From Halovivax gelatinilyticus (GTDB taxonomy: Archaea; Halobacteriota; Halobacteria; Halobacteriales; Natrialbaceae): a DNA stretch of 64,000 nucleotides. The notes beneath the pieces were generated by a model. The model did no database searches. It was not told the DNA's origin and worked only from the letters and a program-made list of their open reading frames with translations. The position numbers and the translations under genes are program-made. Positions 1 to 11,100 of the stretch are shown in pieces (the first letter of the stretch is position 1; each line of letters opens with the position of its first letter). The stretch spans positions 1,315,992-1,379,991 of the forward strand of contig NZ_CP101322.1 in assembly GCF_024300625.1 (NCBI RefSeq), given 5' to 3'.

Positions 1-807
1 CGCAACAAGATCGGCAAACTCACCTGGCACGTCGACGAGGTGGACGACCTCCTCGGCGGCGGCATCGAGACCCAGTCGATTACCGAGGTGTACGGCGAGT
101 TCGGCTCCGGGAAGTCTCAGGTCACCCACCAGATGGCCGTCAACGTCCAGCTTCCGCAGGAAGTCGGCGGCCTCCACGGCAGCGCGATGTTCATCGACTC
201 CGAGGACACCTTCCGACCCGAGCGGATCGACGACATGGTTCGCGGACTGCCCGACGAGGCCATCGACGCCGCGCTCGAAGACCGCGAGATCGAAGGATCG
301 GCCGACGACGAGGAAGCCGTCGACGAACTCGTCGAGTCCATCTTAGAGAAGATCCACGTCGCGAAGGCGTTCAACTCCAACCACCAGATGCTGCTCGCCG
401 AGAAGGCGAAAGAACTCGCCAGCGACCTCGAAGACACCGAGTACCCCATCCGGCTGCTCTGCGTCGACTCGCTGACCGCCCACTTCCGCGCGGAGTACGT
501 CGGCCGTGGCGAACTCGCGCCCCGCCAGCAGAAGTTAAACAAGCACCTCCACGACATCGACAAGGTCGGCAACCTCTACAACGCAGCCGTCATCGTCACC
601 AACCAGGTCGCCTCGAACCCCGACTCGTTCTTCGGCGACCCGACCCAGCCGATCGGCGGCAACATCCTCGGCCACAAGTCCACCTTCCGCATCTACCTCC
701 GGAAGTCCAAGGGCACGAAGCGGATCGTCCGCCTCGTCGACGCGCCTAACCTCGCCGACGGCGAGGCCGTCATGCGCGTCGAGGACGAGGGACTCGTTCC
801 GGAATAA
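1..807 (+). CDS. radA: DNA repair and recombination protein RadA (3' part; 5' end outside window)
   Basis: The archaeal RecA/Rad51 recombinase forms filaments on single-stranded DNA and drives strand exchange. The reading frame is open from base 1, so the N-terminal helix-hairpin-helix part lies upstream of the window. The visible part starts with a linker ending in [16 protein letters not shown]. It then has Walker [10 protein letters not shown] near residue 28 of the visible part, Walker [16 protein letters not shown] near 150, and the L2/NQV region ([15 protein letters not shown]). The end matches the usual RadA C-terminus. A GTG at 40 lies inside the gene and is not the start. Identification is secure. 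Confidence 0.97.
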   Translation, partial: RNKIGKLTWHVDEVDDLLGGGIETQSITEVYGEFGSGKSQVTHQMAVNVQLPQEVGGLHGSAMFIDSEDTFRPERIDDMVRGLPDEAIDAALEDREIEGSADDEEAVDELVESILEKIHVAKAFNSNHQMLLAEKAKELASDLEDTEYPIRLLCVDSLTAHFRAEYVGRGELAPRQQKLNKHLHDIDKVGNLYNAAVIVTNQVASNPDSFFGDPTQPIGGNILGHKSTFRIYLRKSKGTKRIVRLVDAPNLADGEAVMRVEDEGLVPE

Positions 808-1083
808 CAGCGAACTTTTTCCGCGGCGGGTTCGCCGAAGGCGAACCGCTTGCGCAAAAACTTCGATGAAAAAGCGCCGCGAGCGCTGACGGCGCTCGCG
901 GATGCATCATCTGGACGCTACCGCAACCGCTGCACCGTTTCCAATCGTCGACAGGCTATTTTCAAACTCTACTAGATATTCACAGAGATGAAACGTCCTA
1001 TAACGTGGCGGTGATTAGCGTGGATTCGACAGCCAACACGGTACCGGGCCCGTTTCCACGAGCGTCCAGTCTTTGGAGTTAAA
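808..1083. other. Intergenic region with two tandem GC hairpins downstream of radA
   Basis: No gene is visible. Two strong hairpins follow radA. The first pairs 829-836 with 840-847 around a GAA loop. The second pairs 878-886 with 892-900. They could act in transcript ending or mRNA stability; no clear T-tract follows the second. The rest (about 900-1080) is moderately AT-rich and contains nothing I recognise. Confidence 0.45.
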
Positions 1084-1488
1084 TTAGTCGGTCTCGGCCA
1101 CCAGTTCAGCGAGTGCGTCCTGACGCCGCTCCACGACGGCCTCGATTCGGTCTTTCTTGTCCTCGGGGTCTTCTAATCCGTCGAGCCAGCGGCAGTCGGC
1201 GTAGAACGCGACGAGAGCGGTGATTTCGTCGTCGGAGAGCCGACCGAGGCCGTCACCGACCGCTGCGTAGATTACCGGGTTCTCGACCCGTTCGGTGACG
1301 GATTCGTACTGGCCGTCGTCGATCATCTCGTCGAGATAGCTGTACGTCCGAACTTCGGCAGCCAGCGCACCACGGAGGCGGTCGGTCCGATCCTGTTCGC
1401 GCTTCCAGTAGAGGAGTCCGGAGCCAGCAGCGGTCGTGATCGACCCGACGACGCCCCCGAGGACGAACCCGAGTGCGGTCTCGAGCAT
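1084..1488 (-). CDS. Small membrane-anchored hypothetical protein
   Basis: 134 residues, acidic, with one N-terminal hydrophobic segment (about residues 3-24, rich in Gly/Val/Ile) ending at LLYWKREQD, followed by a charged helical domain. ATG at 1488 was chosen because AAGGTG lies upstream at Shine-Dalgarno distance; the frame stays open further upstream but the added residues look non-haloarchaeal. The layout suggests an N-in membrane anchor with a cytoplasmic helical region. I do not recognise the family and assign no function. It converges on radA. Confidence 0.7.
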   Translation of the reverse strand: MLETALGFVLGGVVGSITTAAGSGLLYWKREQDRTDRLRGALAAEVRTYSYLDEMIDDGQYESVTERVENPVIYAAVGDGLGRLSDDEITALVAFYADCRWLDGLEDPEDKKDRIEAVVERRQDALAELVAETD

Positions 1489-1926
1489 ACGCACCTTGAG
1501 GTGATTTCGACGGGTAGAACTGGGGCTTGCAGCGGTAGCACAGCAGGCGAGTTTCGGATTTGTTGCAAGCCGCCCAGACAATCACGGACGGTCTGATTCC
1601 CGACAACGTAGACGATAGACACGAGTGTTATTCCGGATCACTGGCATCGGTAAACCAAAGGTGGTGAGAGGGTTTGGGAATCGTGATGATCTGAAACGTG
1701 TGAAAGAACCAGAGAGTGAAACGGATAATGACTCGGGCGCATTCTACACGATAGCCGTCAGCCGCCGCCAGTACGAGCAACGATCGCAGCCGTTCAATTG
1801 GGCGAGGACCTATCGGTACTCGCCGGCCACACGGTCTGAAGCCGCGATCATGGGGCGCTCGGGAGAATTGCGCAAACGGCCCTCAGCCTGCACGATCGGT
1901 GTGCTGGCGGGCGTCCCGCCGATCGC
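1489..1926. other. Intergenic region without a convincing gene
   Basis: It contains the promoter side of the small membrane protein gene and the 3' flank of the large surface-protein gene. Open frames here are basic, Ser/Arg-rich and overlap real coding sequence, so I call no gene. Confidence 0.5.
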
Positions 1927-4900
1927 TCAGCTGACCCTCGCGGCCTCGGCGCACTCCACGCCAAGTTCGGGAAACGCCGCGAGCAGTTCCCGGCACGTGT
2001 CCTCGTCGGACCCCCCAGCGGCGAACACCCACTCGTCGACGACGACGGAAACCGCGACGTCGTACTCCGGGCCGCCGAACGGTTCCACGAACCGGAATAT
2101 CTCCTCGTCCGTGAGTTCCGGTGGCGATCGGTCGAATTCGATAACGTGGGCGGCGAACTCGTCTTCGTGGTCGGCGTCGTAGGTGTGACCCGCACTCCCG
2201 TATGCGAACTCCTCGAGGTCGTCATCTCGAGTTTCCTGTCGACTGATCATCCCGCTGAAATCGGGCGTCATCGACGATCCACTCCGAACCAGATCGTCGA
2301 TCGGTTGCTCATCCTGCGGAACGAGCGCCTCTCGATCGTCGGTGCTCGGTCGGTCGCAGTGGGCCGCCGGGTCACCGGATCCGGCGGTATCGCGACCGAC
2401 CTCGTCGCTCCCCGCATCGGACCGGCCGTCGTCACTCCCCGCATCGGACCGGCCGTCGTCGCTGTCGAGACAGCCCCCAACCGCGATAACGGAGCCACCG
2501 ATGAGTCCGAGAACGCCACGCCTTGTGGCCGTGTTCGCGGGAGGTCGACGCGAGAAGGCCCCCATCAACAACAGTGCAAGAATCGCGATCGCGATCCCGA
2601 ACCCAGGCGTCGCGTCGTCGCCCGCAGCGTCCGAGGTGTCATCAACCTCGCCGGCGTCATCACCGTCCGCCGCCACGTCATCAGTGTCGTCCGTCCTGTC
2701 GTCGACGGTCACCGTCTCGATCCGCTCGCCGTCGAGTTCGAGTTCGTACTCGCCCGCATCCTCGAATGTCGGTTCGAACTCGACGGTCGCGGTCTCGCCT
2801 TCGGTCAGCGACACCTCCTCGACCGCGGCGACCTCTCCACCCGCTTCGAGTGCCAGTTCGTGGGCCCCGTCCGCTCCGCCGGCGTTTTTCACCTCTGCGA
2901 CGACGACCGGTCCCTCACCGGTCGAGAACTCGGTTCCGGACACCGAGTGGTCGATGACGGAGATGTCGGGCTGCTCGCCGACGAGTGCGAACGACGAGAA
3001 GTGCGGCGTTTCCGCCGAGATGGTCGTTTCGTCCCAGGTCCCGCCCGGGAAGAGCTCTTCGGGAGACTCCGCTTCCTCCCAGGTGTCGCCCGGGAAGAGA
3101 TCCGCTGGAGAATCGGCCTCTTCCCAGGTCCCTCCGGGGAAGTGGTCCTCGATATCCTCCCAGGTTCCGCCTGGGAAGAGCTCTTCGGGAGACTCCGCTT
3201 CCTCCCAGGTGTCGCCCGGGAAGAGATCCGCTGGAGAGTCAGCCTCTTCCCAGGTGCCGCCCGGGAAAAGGTCGTCAGCATCCTCCCAGGTGCCGCCGGG
3301 GAAGTTGGCCTCGGCCTGCGTTTCGCGCTCGGTCCACTCGCCGCCCACGTGGTGGTAGAGCGTCAGATCCTCGGGGTCGAGGTCGTTGCCGTCCAGCTCG
3401 TCGACCGAGACCTGGAACTCGAGCGCGGCGCTCTCGATCTCCTCGGCGTCGAGCGATTGGTCGACGTCGAACAGCAACATCTCCACTCCGGCTGGCAGGA
3501 CGTCGGTGCCGTCCGGTCGCTCGTCCAAGTGTTCGACGGTCGCCTCGAAGTCGAGGTCCGCCGTCGACGAGATATCGAGTGCGGTGAGCCCGGCGGTCTC
3601 GTTCTCCCGTTCGTGACCGATCGGAATCGAGATCGCCTCGTTCGTCGTCGCGCCCGTGATCGAAATCGCCACGCGGTCCTGGGCTCCGTCGACGGTGACG
3701 TTCGTGACGGGTTCTGGTTCGGGCTCGGGATCGGGTGCTGGCGACGGCGACGACGGGTCGTCTTCTTCCACCGAAACCGTCCCAGCGTCGACGCCACCGA
3801 CCGACACCGCGAACTCACCCGCGTCGTCGAAGCGGTAGATGAACGCGATCGATTCGACCTCGTCCGGGCCGAGTTCGACGGTTTCAGTCTCTTCGACGCT
3901 TCCGTCGATCTCGAGTTCGGCGGTGTACTCCCCAGCGACTTCGCCGTCGTTCTCGACGTCGGCGGCGATCGTCACCTCCTCTCCCTCCTCGACGTCGGTC
4001 TCGTCGAGGGAGGCATCACTGACCGAGAATTTCGTCTCTGGCGTTAGTTCGACCGAGACGGAACTCTGCTCGGCCGCTTCGATCTCCACAGACTCGACTG
4101 TCTTCGTCTCGTACTCGCTTGCGGTAATGACGATGTCGTACGTGCCGACGTCAATCGATGGAACGAGAGATCCGCTATCAGCCTCTCCTTCGTAGACGGC
4201 TTCGTCGCCGTCCCAGATCGTAAACGCAGCGTCGACCCCGTCGCCAGTGAGTTCGTCTTCGACGGTCAAAACGAGGCTCCCAGTCGTCGCGTTGACAGAG
4301 ACCGTGCCGGCCTCGGCGCCACTGACGCTCACGTCGTACTCGCCGTCGGTGCCGAAGGTGTGGATGAACTCGATCTGTTCGGTTTCGTTCGCGCCGAGTT
4401 CGACGACCGCTTCGTCTTCGATGCTGCCGTCGATCTCGAGGACGATCGTCCGCTCGTCGGTTTCGTCCCCGACGTTTTCGACGGTGGCCTCGACCGTTAG
4501 ATTCTCACCAGTGTCGATCTCCTCGTCGCTGAGGGAGGCGTCGGTCACCTCGATATCTGGGTCAGGATCGACGACGTTGACGGTTCCCGCCTCGACGCCC
4601 TCGACCGCGAGTGCGTACTCGCCTTCCTCGTCGAACGCGTGCGTGAACGCGATCTCCGTTGTTTCGTTCGTCCCCAGTTCGACGGTTTCGTTTCCTTCGA
4701 CCTCGCCGTCGATCTCGAACTCGACGGCGAACTCTTCCGTTCCGTTTCCAGTGTTTTCGACCGTCGCCGTCACCGAAGCGTCTTCGCCGAGATCGATCTC
4801 GATTTCGTCGAGAGAGATATCCGTTACGTCCAGTCTTGGGTGGGGTGTTAACTCAGCCCGGACGTCGGTGTGCCCTGCGCCGTCGTGTTCGACCGACTCG

Positions 4901-7674
4901 ATTGTTTTCGATTCGTATCCGTCCGCGCTGAATACGAAGTCGTACGTACCGACCTCGACTCCCAGAATCAACGAGCCGCCATCGAACTCACCGTCGTAGA
5001 CGATCTCGTCACCGTCCCGAATCTCTACCGCGGCCTCGATGCCCTCCTCGGTGAACGCGTCGTCCGCGAACACACGGATATCGCCCATCGCCACCGTGAC
5101 GGAGACGGTTGCCACGTCGATCTCGTCGACGCTCACTCGATAGTCGCCTTCCTCGTCGAAGGTGTGCATGAACTGGATCTCCTTGGTTTCCCCCGGGGCG
5201 ATCTCAACGGGTTTTGTCTGTTCGACATCGCCTTCGATGCGGAACTCGACGGTGTGGTCGCCGGCCGCGTCGCCCTCGTTCTCGACGTCGGCTGTCACGA
5301 TCACCGTCTCGCCTTCCATCACCTCAGTGGTGTTGACGGAAGCGTCGACGACGGAGATGTCGGGTTCGGGCTCGCCCTCCTCGCCGAACGCACCAAGCGT
5401 CGAAAAGTCGGTGACGTTTGCGTTCACGGTCTGGGCGTCGGTGTCGACCGTCGACTCCTCGAGTTCGTTCCAGGAGTTGTCGTGGTTCCAGAGCGCGAGC
5501 GTCTCCTCGTCGACGCCCGTGACGTCGGCGTCCTCGTACTGCACAGCGACGTCGAGGAACGCCTCGTCGCCGTCACCGCTCGCCTCAAAGTACGCCCCAA
5601 TCCCGGTCGCCTGCTCGTTATCCGGCGGCGACGAGGCTTCGCTGATCACGGCGTCGCGGGTCTCGAACGAGAGCGTCGTCTCCGTCGGCGTCTCCGCGCC
5701 CACCGTGACGTCGTCGGCAGTGATTTCGCTGGAACCGACTTCGATCGCCCCTCCTTCGGTCTCGCTAACGCGCACGCCGTCGAACGAGACGTCGGTAAGA
5801 CTGTTCCCGAACTCGATCGCCGGTCCATCGGTGTGGCCGGTGTCGAGCACGTCTAGGTCGGTGAATTCGACCGTTTCTGCCGACAGAACCCAGAGCGCGG
5901 TTATCGACCCCTCGGTCGGATTGTCGGAGACGTTCAGCCCGTCGATCGTACTCTCTTCGAGTCCGTCTATTTTCACGAGCTGAATAGAGCTCCACTGTCC
6001 GCCCTCCGCATCGTGGCCAGTCACCGTGGCGTTTTCCAGGGTGAGTTCGCTACTCTCCTCGAGTTCCATCGCGCTGCCGTCGATTCCGTCGACGACGCTG
6101 AGGTCCTCCAGGACCACGTTTTCAGTGTTGGTGACGTGAACGGCCGGATCATCGTCGTCGTGGCCCGTGATGTCGACGTCTGTGATCGTCACGTTCTCGA
6201 GGTCCGGCCCGTAGCTTCCGGTCTCCAACCTGAGTTGTCCGTCTTCGATCTCGATATCCGAGAGCGTCAGGTCCGAGTAGGACTCGACGGTGAGACCGCC
6301 GTCCATCGAAAGGTCCGACAACCCGAGTGCGTCGAGTTCGACGTCACCGGAAGCTTCGAGCTTGAGACCGGAAAACCCGCCGCTAATGTCGTTGTTTTCG
6401 ACGTCGTCCGGAACGGCGTCGAGGACCCAAACGCCCCTCGACGCCGCGTCGATGGTGTTGTCGGCAACTACGGTGTCGGTCGTCGCATCCAGGTGGACAC
6501 CGTGTCCATTGCTCGTGATGTTGTTCCCGGAGACGGTATTGGTCGATCCATCTTCGATGTGGACGCCCGAGTTCGCGTTCAGAACGTCGGTCATCTCGTT
6601 GTCGGCGACTGACCCGTCGTTCGAATCCATTAGTGTGATGCCGCCCGACCAGCCGATCTCGTTCTCGGTCACGAGCGCATCGTCCGCCGAGTTCACTCGC
6701 ACGCTCTCGTCCACATCCGATATCGTGTTGTCGGTGACGTTCGCGCCATCGTTGGAATTTCCGTCCGTGAGGGAGTGATCCTGGAAGAAAATGCCGTATC
6801 CAGTACCACGATCCGGATTGATTCCGTCGGGATCGTCAGTCAGACCCTCGAGATCGTCTATCTCGTTACCCGACACGACGGCGTCCGTCGAGTTGACGAC
6901 CATGATGCCGTACGTGTCACTCACAGCAGCGTTCGGTGCAGAACTGGCGTCACTATCGTCGATTTCGTTGTTCGTGAGCTGTGCACCCGGCGAACTGCGG
7001 ACTTCGATCACCGCTGAATTCTGGTGTTTCACCTCTCGGCTGATGGTTGCACCGTCGACGGTGGGTCGTTCGATCTGGCTAGCGAGGATCACCGACGAAC
7101 CGACCCCCTCGGATGTCGTGACGTCGCGCATCTCGAGGTCGGCCCCGTACTGGGCGTACAGGTCCACACCACTGACCATGTTCGCGAGGTCGACACCGTC
7201 GACGGAGAGACCATCCGTCCCGGTCGCCCGCACCGCTCGACTCCAGTGCTCGAACGAGACGTTTTTGACCGTGACGTCGGAGAGCCACCCGTCGGGGTTC
7301 TCTCGATACAGTTCGGAGTGTGATTCGTTTCGGACGAGAACACCCTTTGTGTTCGGTACGTCTTCACCCGCTTCGGAGACGCTATAGCCGTCGATCGTCT
7401 GTCCCATCCCGTCGAGCGTCACGCTGCTCGCGTTGATCGTGAGACACGCATCGTAGTTCTCCCACTCTTCGGGGTTGTCAGGTTCGAGGTCACTTCCCAG
7501 CTGGTAGCTGCCGGACTCGTTTATCTGGGTACACGAGTTGATCTCCGTTGAGGTCGTCTCCGCCGCAACGGCCCCGCTGAACGCGAGGATGGCCACCGTT
7601 ACCAGCGCCAAGAGTAGGCTCGCCGAGAGTAGAACCGGTCGAGCGGAGCTCGCCGCGCCGTCGATCGACGTCAT
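1927..7674 (-). CDS. Giant surface glycoprotein: NosD-like beta-helix, CARDB repeats, PGF-CTERM, then fused Tat-lipoprotein module
   Basis: 1915 residues. In order: a signal peptide (hydrophobic core about 14-35, cleavage near AVAAET); a right-handed parallel beta-helix of short repeats such as VVSGNEIDDL and ALVTENEIG (about 45-650); several CARDB-type domains alternating with PEGA-like domains (about 740-1270); a Pro/Glu linker; a PGF-pre-PGF-like domain (about 1330-1470) interrupted by seven FPG(G/D)TW repeats; another CARDB-like domain; an Asp-rich spacer; and a PGF-CTERM anchor TPGFGIAIAILALLL plus SRR near 1690-1712. Normally the protein stops there. Here the frame continues without a stop into a twin-arginine/lipobox sequence (RRGVLG then VGGC) and about 180 further residues. 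That last module could instead be translated from the internal ATG at 2565 as a 212-residue lipoprotein. Archaeosortase-type processing at PGF is established for the family. Confidence 0.85.
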   Translation of the reverse strand: MTSIDGAASSARPVLLSASLLLALVTVAILAFSGAVAAETTSTEINSCTQINESGSYQLGSDLEPDNPEEWENYDACLTINASSVTLDGMGQTIDGYSVSEAGEDVPNTKGVLVRNESHSELYRENPDGWLSDVTVKNVSFEHWSRAVRATGTDGLSVDGVDLANMVSGVDLYAQYGADLEMRDVTTSEGVGSSVILASQIERPTVDGATISREVKHQNSAVIEVRSSPGAQLTNNEIDDSDASSAPNAAVSDTYGIMVVNSTDAVVSGNEIDDLEGLTDDPDGINPDRGTGYGIFFQDHSLTDGNSNDGANVTDNTISDVDESVRVNSADDALVTENEIGWSGGITLMDSNDGSVADNEMTDVLNANSGVHIEDGSTNTVSGNNITSNGHGVHLDATTDTVVADNTIDAASRGVWVLDAVPDDVENNDISGGFSGLKLEASGDVELDALGLSDLSMDGGLTVESYSDLTLSDIEIEDGQLRLETGSYGPDLENVTITDVDITGHDDDDPAVHVTNTENVVLEDLSVVDGIDGSAMELEESSELTLENATVTGHDAEGGQWSSIQLVKIDGLEESTIDGLNVSDNPTEGSITALWVLSAETVEFTDLDVLDTGHTDGPAIEFGNSLTDVSFDGVRVSETEGGAIEVGSSEITADDVTVGAETPTETTLSFETRDAVISEASSPPDNEQATGIGAYFEASGDGDEAFLDVAVQYEDADVTGVDEETLALWNHDNSWNELEESTVDTDAQTVNANVTDFSTLGAFGEEGEPEPDISVVDASVNTTEVMEGETVIVTADVENEGDAAGDHTVEFRIEGDVEQTKPVEIAPGETKEIQFMHTFDEEGDYRVSVDEIDVATVSVTVAMGDIRVFADDAFTEEGIEAAVEIRDGDEIVYDGEFDGGSLILGVEVGTYDFVFSADGYESKTIESVEHDGAGHTDVRAELTPHPRLDVTDISLDEIEIDLGEDASVTATVENTGNGTEEFAVEFEIDGEVEGNETVELGTNETTEIAFTHAFDEEGEYALAVEGVEAGTVNVVDPDPDIEVTDASLSDEEIDTGENLTVEATVENVGDETDERTIVLEIDGSIEDEAVVELGANETEQIEFIHTFGTDGEYDVSVSGAEAGTVSVNATTGSLVLTVEDELTGDGVDAAFTIWDGDEAVYEGEADSGSLVPSIDVGTYDIVITASEYETKTVESVEIEAAEQSSVSVELTPETKFSVSDASLDETDVEEGEEVTIAADVENDGEVAGEYTAELEIDGSVEETETVELGPDEVESIAFIYRFDDAGEFAVSVGGVDAGTVSVEEDDPSSPSPAPDPEPEPEPVTNVTVDGAQDRVAISITGATTNEAISIPIGHERENETAGLTALDISSTADLDFEATVEHLDERPDGTDVLPAGVEMLLFDVDQSLDAEEIESAALEFQVSVDELDGNDLDPEDLTLYHHVGGEWTERETQAEANFPGGTWEDADDLFPGGTWEEADSPADLFPGDTWEEAESPEELFPGGTWEDIEDHFPGGTWEEADSPADLFPGDTWEEAESPEELFPGGTWDETTISAETPHFSSFALVGEQPDISVIDHSVSGTEFSTGEGPVVVAEVKNAGGADGAHELALEAGGEVAAVEEVSLTEGETATVEFEPTFEDAGEYELELDGERIETVTVDDRTDDTDDVAADGDDAGEVDDTSDAAGDDATPGFGIAIAILALLLMGAFSRRPPANTATRRGVLGLIGGSVIAVGGCLDSDDGRSDAGSDDGRSDAGSDEVGRDTAGSGDPAAHCDRPSTDDREALVPQDEQPIDDLVRSGSSMTPDFSGMISRQETRDDDLEEFAYGSAGHTYDADHEDEFAAHVIEFDRSPPELTDEEIFRFVEPFGGPEYDVAVSVVVDEWVFAAGGSDEDTCRELLAAFPELGVECAEAARVS
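3032..3306 (-). repeat. Seven-copy FPG(G/D)TW tandem repeat within the surface protein
   Basis: Reading the minus strand, the hexapeptide FPGGTW or FPGDTW occurs seven times, separated by 6-9 acidic residues (such as EEADSPADL and EEAESPEEL). At DNA level a block of more than 80 bases is nearly identical at offsets of 123 nt (starting about 3050 and about 3173), which points to recent tandem duplication in frame. The array interrupts the region just before the sequence PHFSSFALV that normally closes the PGF-pre-PGF domain. Confidence 0.9.
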
Positions 7675-7922
7675 ACGGTCACCCGCCCGAAGACCGATCC
7701 GCCCCTCGCGGACGTACCATCGTCGGCGGTTCCCGCCGTTTCGGCCAGCCCCGCCGATGCTCGAAACACCAGCTCGCAGTCGACCGCGTTCGACTCAGGT
7801 CCGCACAAATCGTAGCCACCGCTCGGCGTGTTCACATCCGCCCGGACCGATACGCCACCCGAGTCGATCCCCAGGCCGTCGACGATCGCCGACGTTCCGA
7901 TTCCCGCTCCAGGATAATGCAC
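7671..7922 (-). CDS. Possible small protein upstream of and coupled to the surface glycoprotein gene
   Basis: An 83-residue frame from GTG at 7922 with G/C-rich third positions, as in real genes here. Its TGA overlaps the ATG of the surface-protein gene (ATGA), a usual sign of translational coupling. The sequence is rich in Gly/Ser/Asp (GIDSGGVSVRADVNTPSGG) with two Cys, and has no obvious signal peptide or membrane segment from this start. I do not recognise it. It could be a chance frame over the promoter region, so confidence is low. Confidence 0.3.
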   Translation of the reverse strand: MHYPGAGIGTSAIVDGLGIDSGGVSVRADVNTPSGGYDLCGPESNAVDCELVFRASAGLAETAGTADDGTSARGGSVFGRVTV

Positions 7923-8191
7923 TCCTTTCTCGGCCCGTCTACCGTCGGTTCGGTGTCGACGAACCCCGTTTCGTTGCTCCCCGATCGAACCGATTCGGTT
8001 CCATACCATTGCTGGCTCTGTTTCGGAGGGGGTGAGAATATTCCACGGTGTGGAACACTGTTTCACGATGTGACACCCCGAAGGAGACGACTCTATCGGC
8101 TTTCGCCGACGGTCGTGACGAAACCGACGAAAACCCACCGAATACCGCCTCAGAAAGTATAAGACGGTCCCCTCACGTTACCAATTGAGAG

Positions 8192-11100
8192 ATGCGACGA
8201 GCGGAGAGAACCGAAGAGACAGAGGCGCTCATCAAACGGATAGACGTGCTCGATCGCCTCTGTGAGTCGTCCGCGTACATCCGCGACCTCGTCGACGATA
8301 CGGGACAGTCCCGCTCGACGATCAACCGAGCGGTCGCCGAGTTAAAAGAAATCGATCTCGTCGACACCAGCGACGAGGGGATCGAAGCGACGATCGCGGG
8401 ACGGCTCGCTCGCGACCGCCTCGACTCGTTCCTCAGCGAATTCGACGACGTGCTCACCGCGGAAGCCGTCCTCGATCCGCTGGCGCCGTCGGTCGGCATC
8501 GAACCCGCGGTCGTCGCCGGCGGAGAGGCGATGCTAGCGACCGGCCCGACGCCGTACCGGCCGCTCGAACGGGTTCACGACGACCTGAACGACGCCGAGA
8601 GCTATCGAGCGCTCGTTCCGGCGCTCGAGGATCCGCGCACGGTTCGGCTCCTGTACGAGCACGTCATCACCGACGGAAACCCGGCCGAACTCGTGGTGTC
8701 ACCCGAGGTGTTCGAGTCGCTGCGCCAGGAGTTCCCGCGCCGGATGGCGGCGATGGCCGACACGAACGACTTCTCGGTGCTGGTCGGCCCCGTTCCGCCG
8801 TACGGCCTCGCAACACTCGTTCGCGAACCGTCGCTCGAGTCGAATCCGCCCTCGGACATCGCTCATCTCGTCGTGATGAACGAACACGGGGGCGTTCACG
8901 GCGCGCTCGTAAACGAGTCAACGGCCGCAGTGACCTGGGCCGAATCGCGGTACGCGGCAGTCCGCGAGGAAGCGATCGATCGAACGGACGCGTTGATCGA
9001 CGACGCGGACGACGTGCAGTGCACCCGCGCATCCGTCGGCCGCTCGCCGACCGGGTTGACGCTTCCGGTGTCGCTCGAACGCGAGGGATTCATCGAGGTG
9101 GACGAGTCGTACTTCCGCGAGGAACCCGTCGCCGACCCGGCGACGGCGTGGCGCACCGGCCTCTCGCTCGGGGAGGTCCACACCGGCTACGCCGTCGCGA
9201 GGACGTATCCGAACTCCGAGAGTGATGCCGGAATCGCCGATCGTTTCTTCGGCGACGACAACCCAACCGATGGCCGCTCGACCGACGGCCACCACCCAAC
9301 CGACCTCGCAACGGCCGTCTCGGATGGACTGGTAACCGGATCGAACAGCCTCGTCCTCGGCCCGCCGGGATCGGGCAAGAGTACGGTCTGCAAACAGGTC
9401 GCCTGCGAGTGGTACGCCGCCGACCGCGGCCCGGTCCTCTATCGCGAGTACGACCGCGGCCGATCTGTTTCGTCGATCGACGATCTCGCCGCGGCCGTCG
9501 CTGACAGCGGTGGGCACGCGCTCGTCATCGTCGAAGACGCCGTCCGCGCGGACGCCAACGCCATCTTCGGGGCGATCGAACGGCTCGAAGACTGCGACGA
9601 CGTCAGCGTCCTGCTCGACGCTCGTGAAAGCGAGTGGCGCGAGTACGCGAGTCGCTCGGCCGTCGCGAGCGAGCTGGCGGTGGCGCACGTCCCTCCGCTA
9701 CGAGCGTCGGACTGTGAGCGCCTCGTCGACCACTTCGAACGGACGGTCGGAAAAACCGTCGACGTGTCAGCCGACCGACTCTGGTCGACGGTACGCGGGG
9801 AGGCTTCCGGCGGCCATAGTAACGAACTGCTTCGATTGATCCACCGACTGGCACCATACGCCGATCCGCTAGCCCACGAACCGACCGCCCTCGAAGAAGC
9901 CGTCGGGTCCGTGTCAGATGCGCTCGATGGTGACGAGGTGACGCTGTCAGTCAGCATTCTCGCGAACGTACTCAACGCCGCTGGCGTCGACATCGATCGG
10001 GGGTTGTTCTACTCGATCGTCGAGGCCGATCGGTTCGACGCCGTCGACGCAGCCATCGACCGGCTGGAGGGTGTCGTCCTCTTCGCCCGCGAGGACGGTA
10101 GCTACCGAACCGTCCACGAGGAGTGGTCGACGGCGTTCTTAGCTCATCGCATCGACGCTGGCGGCGAGAAGGCGGCCGCTCAACGGTTCGGCGCCGCGGT
10201 GAGCGCGCTGCTGGCGCTCGCGGACGACCCAGACCACCGTCGCGAGATCGTCGAGCACCTCGACGGCCAGCGGACACTCGCTGCGGTCACCGACGATCCG
10301 GCGTCCTGGGTCGACGAAACCGTCGAAGCGGTGTACGCAATCGGGCGACGCCGGTCCCAGCTCGCGGCGCTGTTCGGCGACGGCTCCCGAGACGCTGTCG
10401 AACTCCCGGACGCGTGTTCGGACGCGCTGAGCGGTCAGCGACCGATCTGGCTCGGCCGGCTCTTCCTCTCGGGCGGGTACTACGATCGGGCCGAACGCGC
10501 GTTCGAACGGGTGAACGACGAATCGATCGATCGATCCGGCGAGCGCCTGCTGGGGCTCGCTCGGGTCTCGATCAACCGAGGCGAGTACGACGAAGCGCTC
10601 GCTCACTGCGAGGCGTGTCTGTCGCTGGTAGACGGCGAGGGTCGGGAGGTAATTCGCGCCCGGGCGCAGCTCCGTCTCGGGGAGGTGCTGACCGAACGCG
10701 GCGAGTACGACGACGCGAAAACGAACTACGACGCGGCCCTGGAGACATTCTGCGCCCGTGGACTCCGCGGGTGGGAGGCTAGCGCCCGGCACGGGCTTGG
10801 CACCGTCGCAGGGAAACGAAGCGAGTTCGACCGGGCCACCGAACAGTACGAAACGAGCCTCCGGCTCGAGCGCCAGATCGGCGACCGTCGCGGCGAAGCA
10901 GAGACCATCACTTGCCTTGGGAACGTCGCCTGGAAACGTGGGGGCGTCGACCGGGCGTCCGAGCTGTTCGAGCGAAGCCTCGAACTCAGGCGAGAACTCG
11001 GCGATCGTGCAGGGGTGGCAACGGCCCTCGGTCATCTCGGGGTGATCGAAGGCCAGCGAGGGAACCACGAGCGAGCCGCCGAGTTTCACGAGCGGAGTCT

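Noticed and set aside
2146-4047. 633-codon open frame on the plus strand antisense to the surface-protein gene
   Set aside because: Its Arg/Val-rich composition and position mirror the codon bias of the minus-strand gene; it has no recognisable domain.
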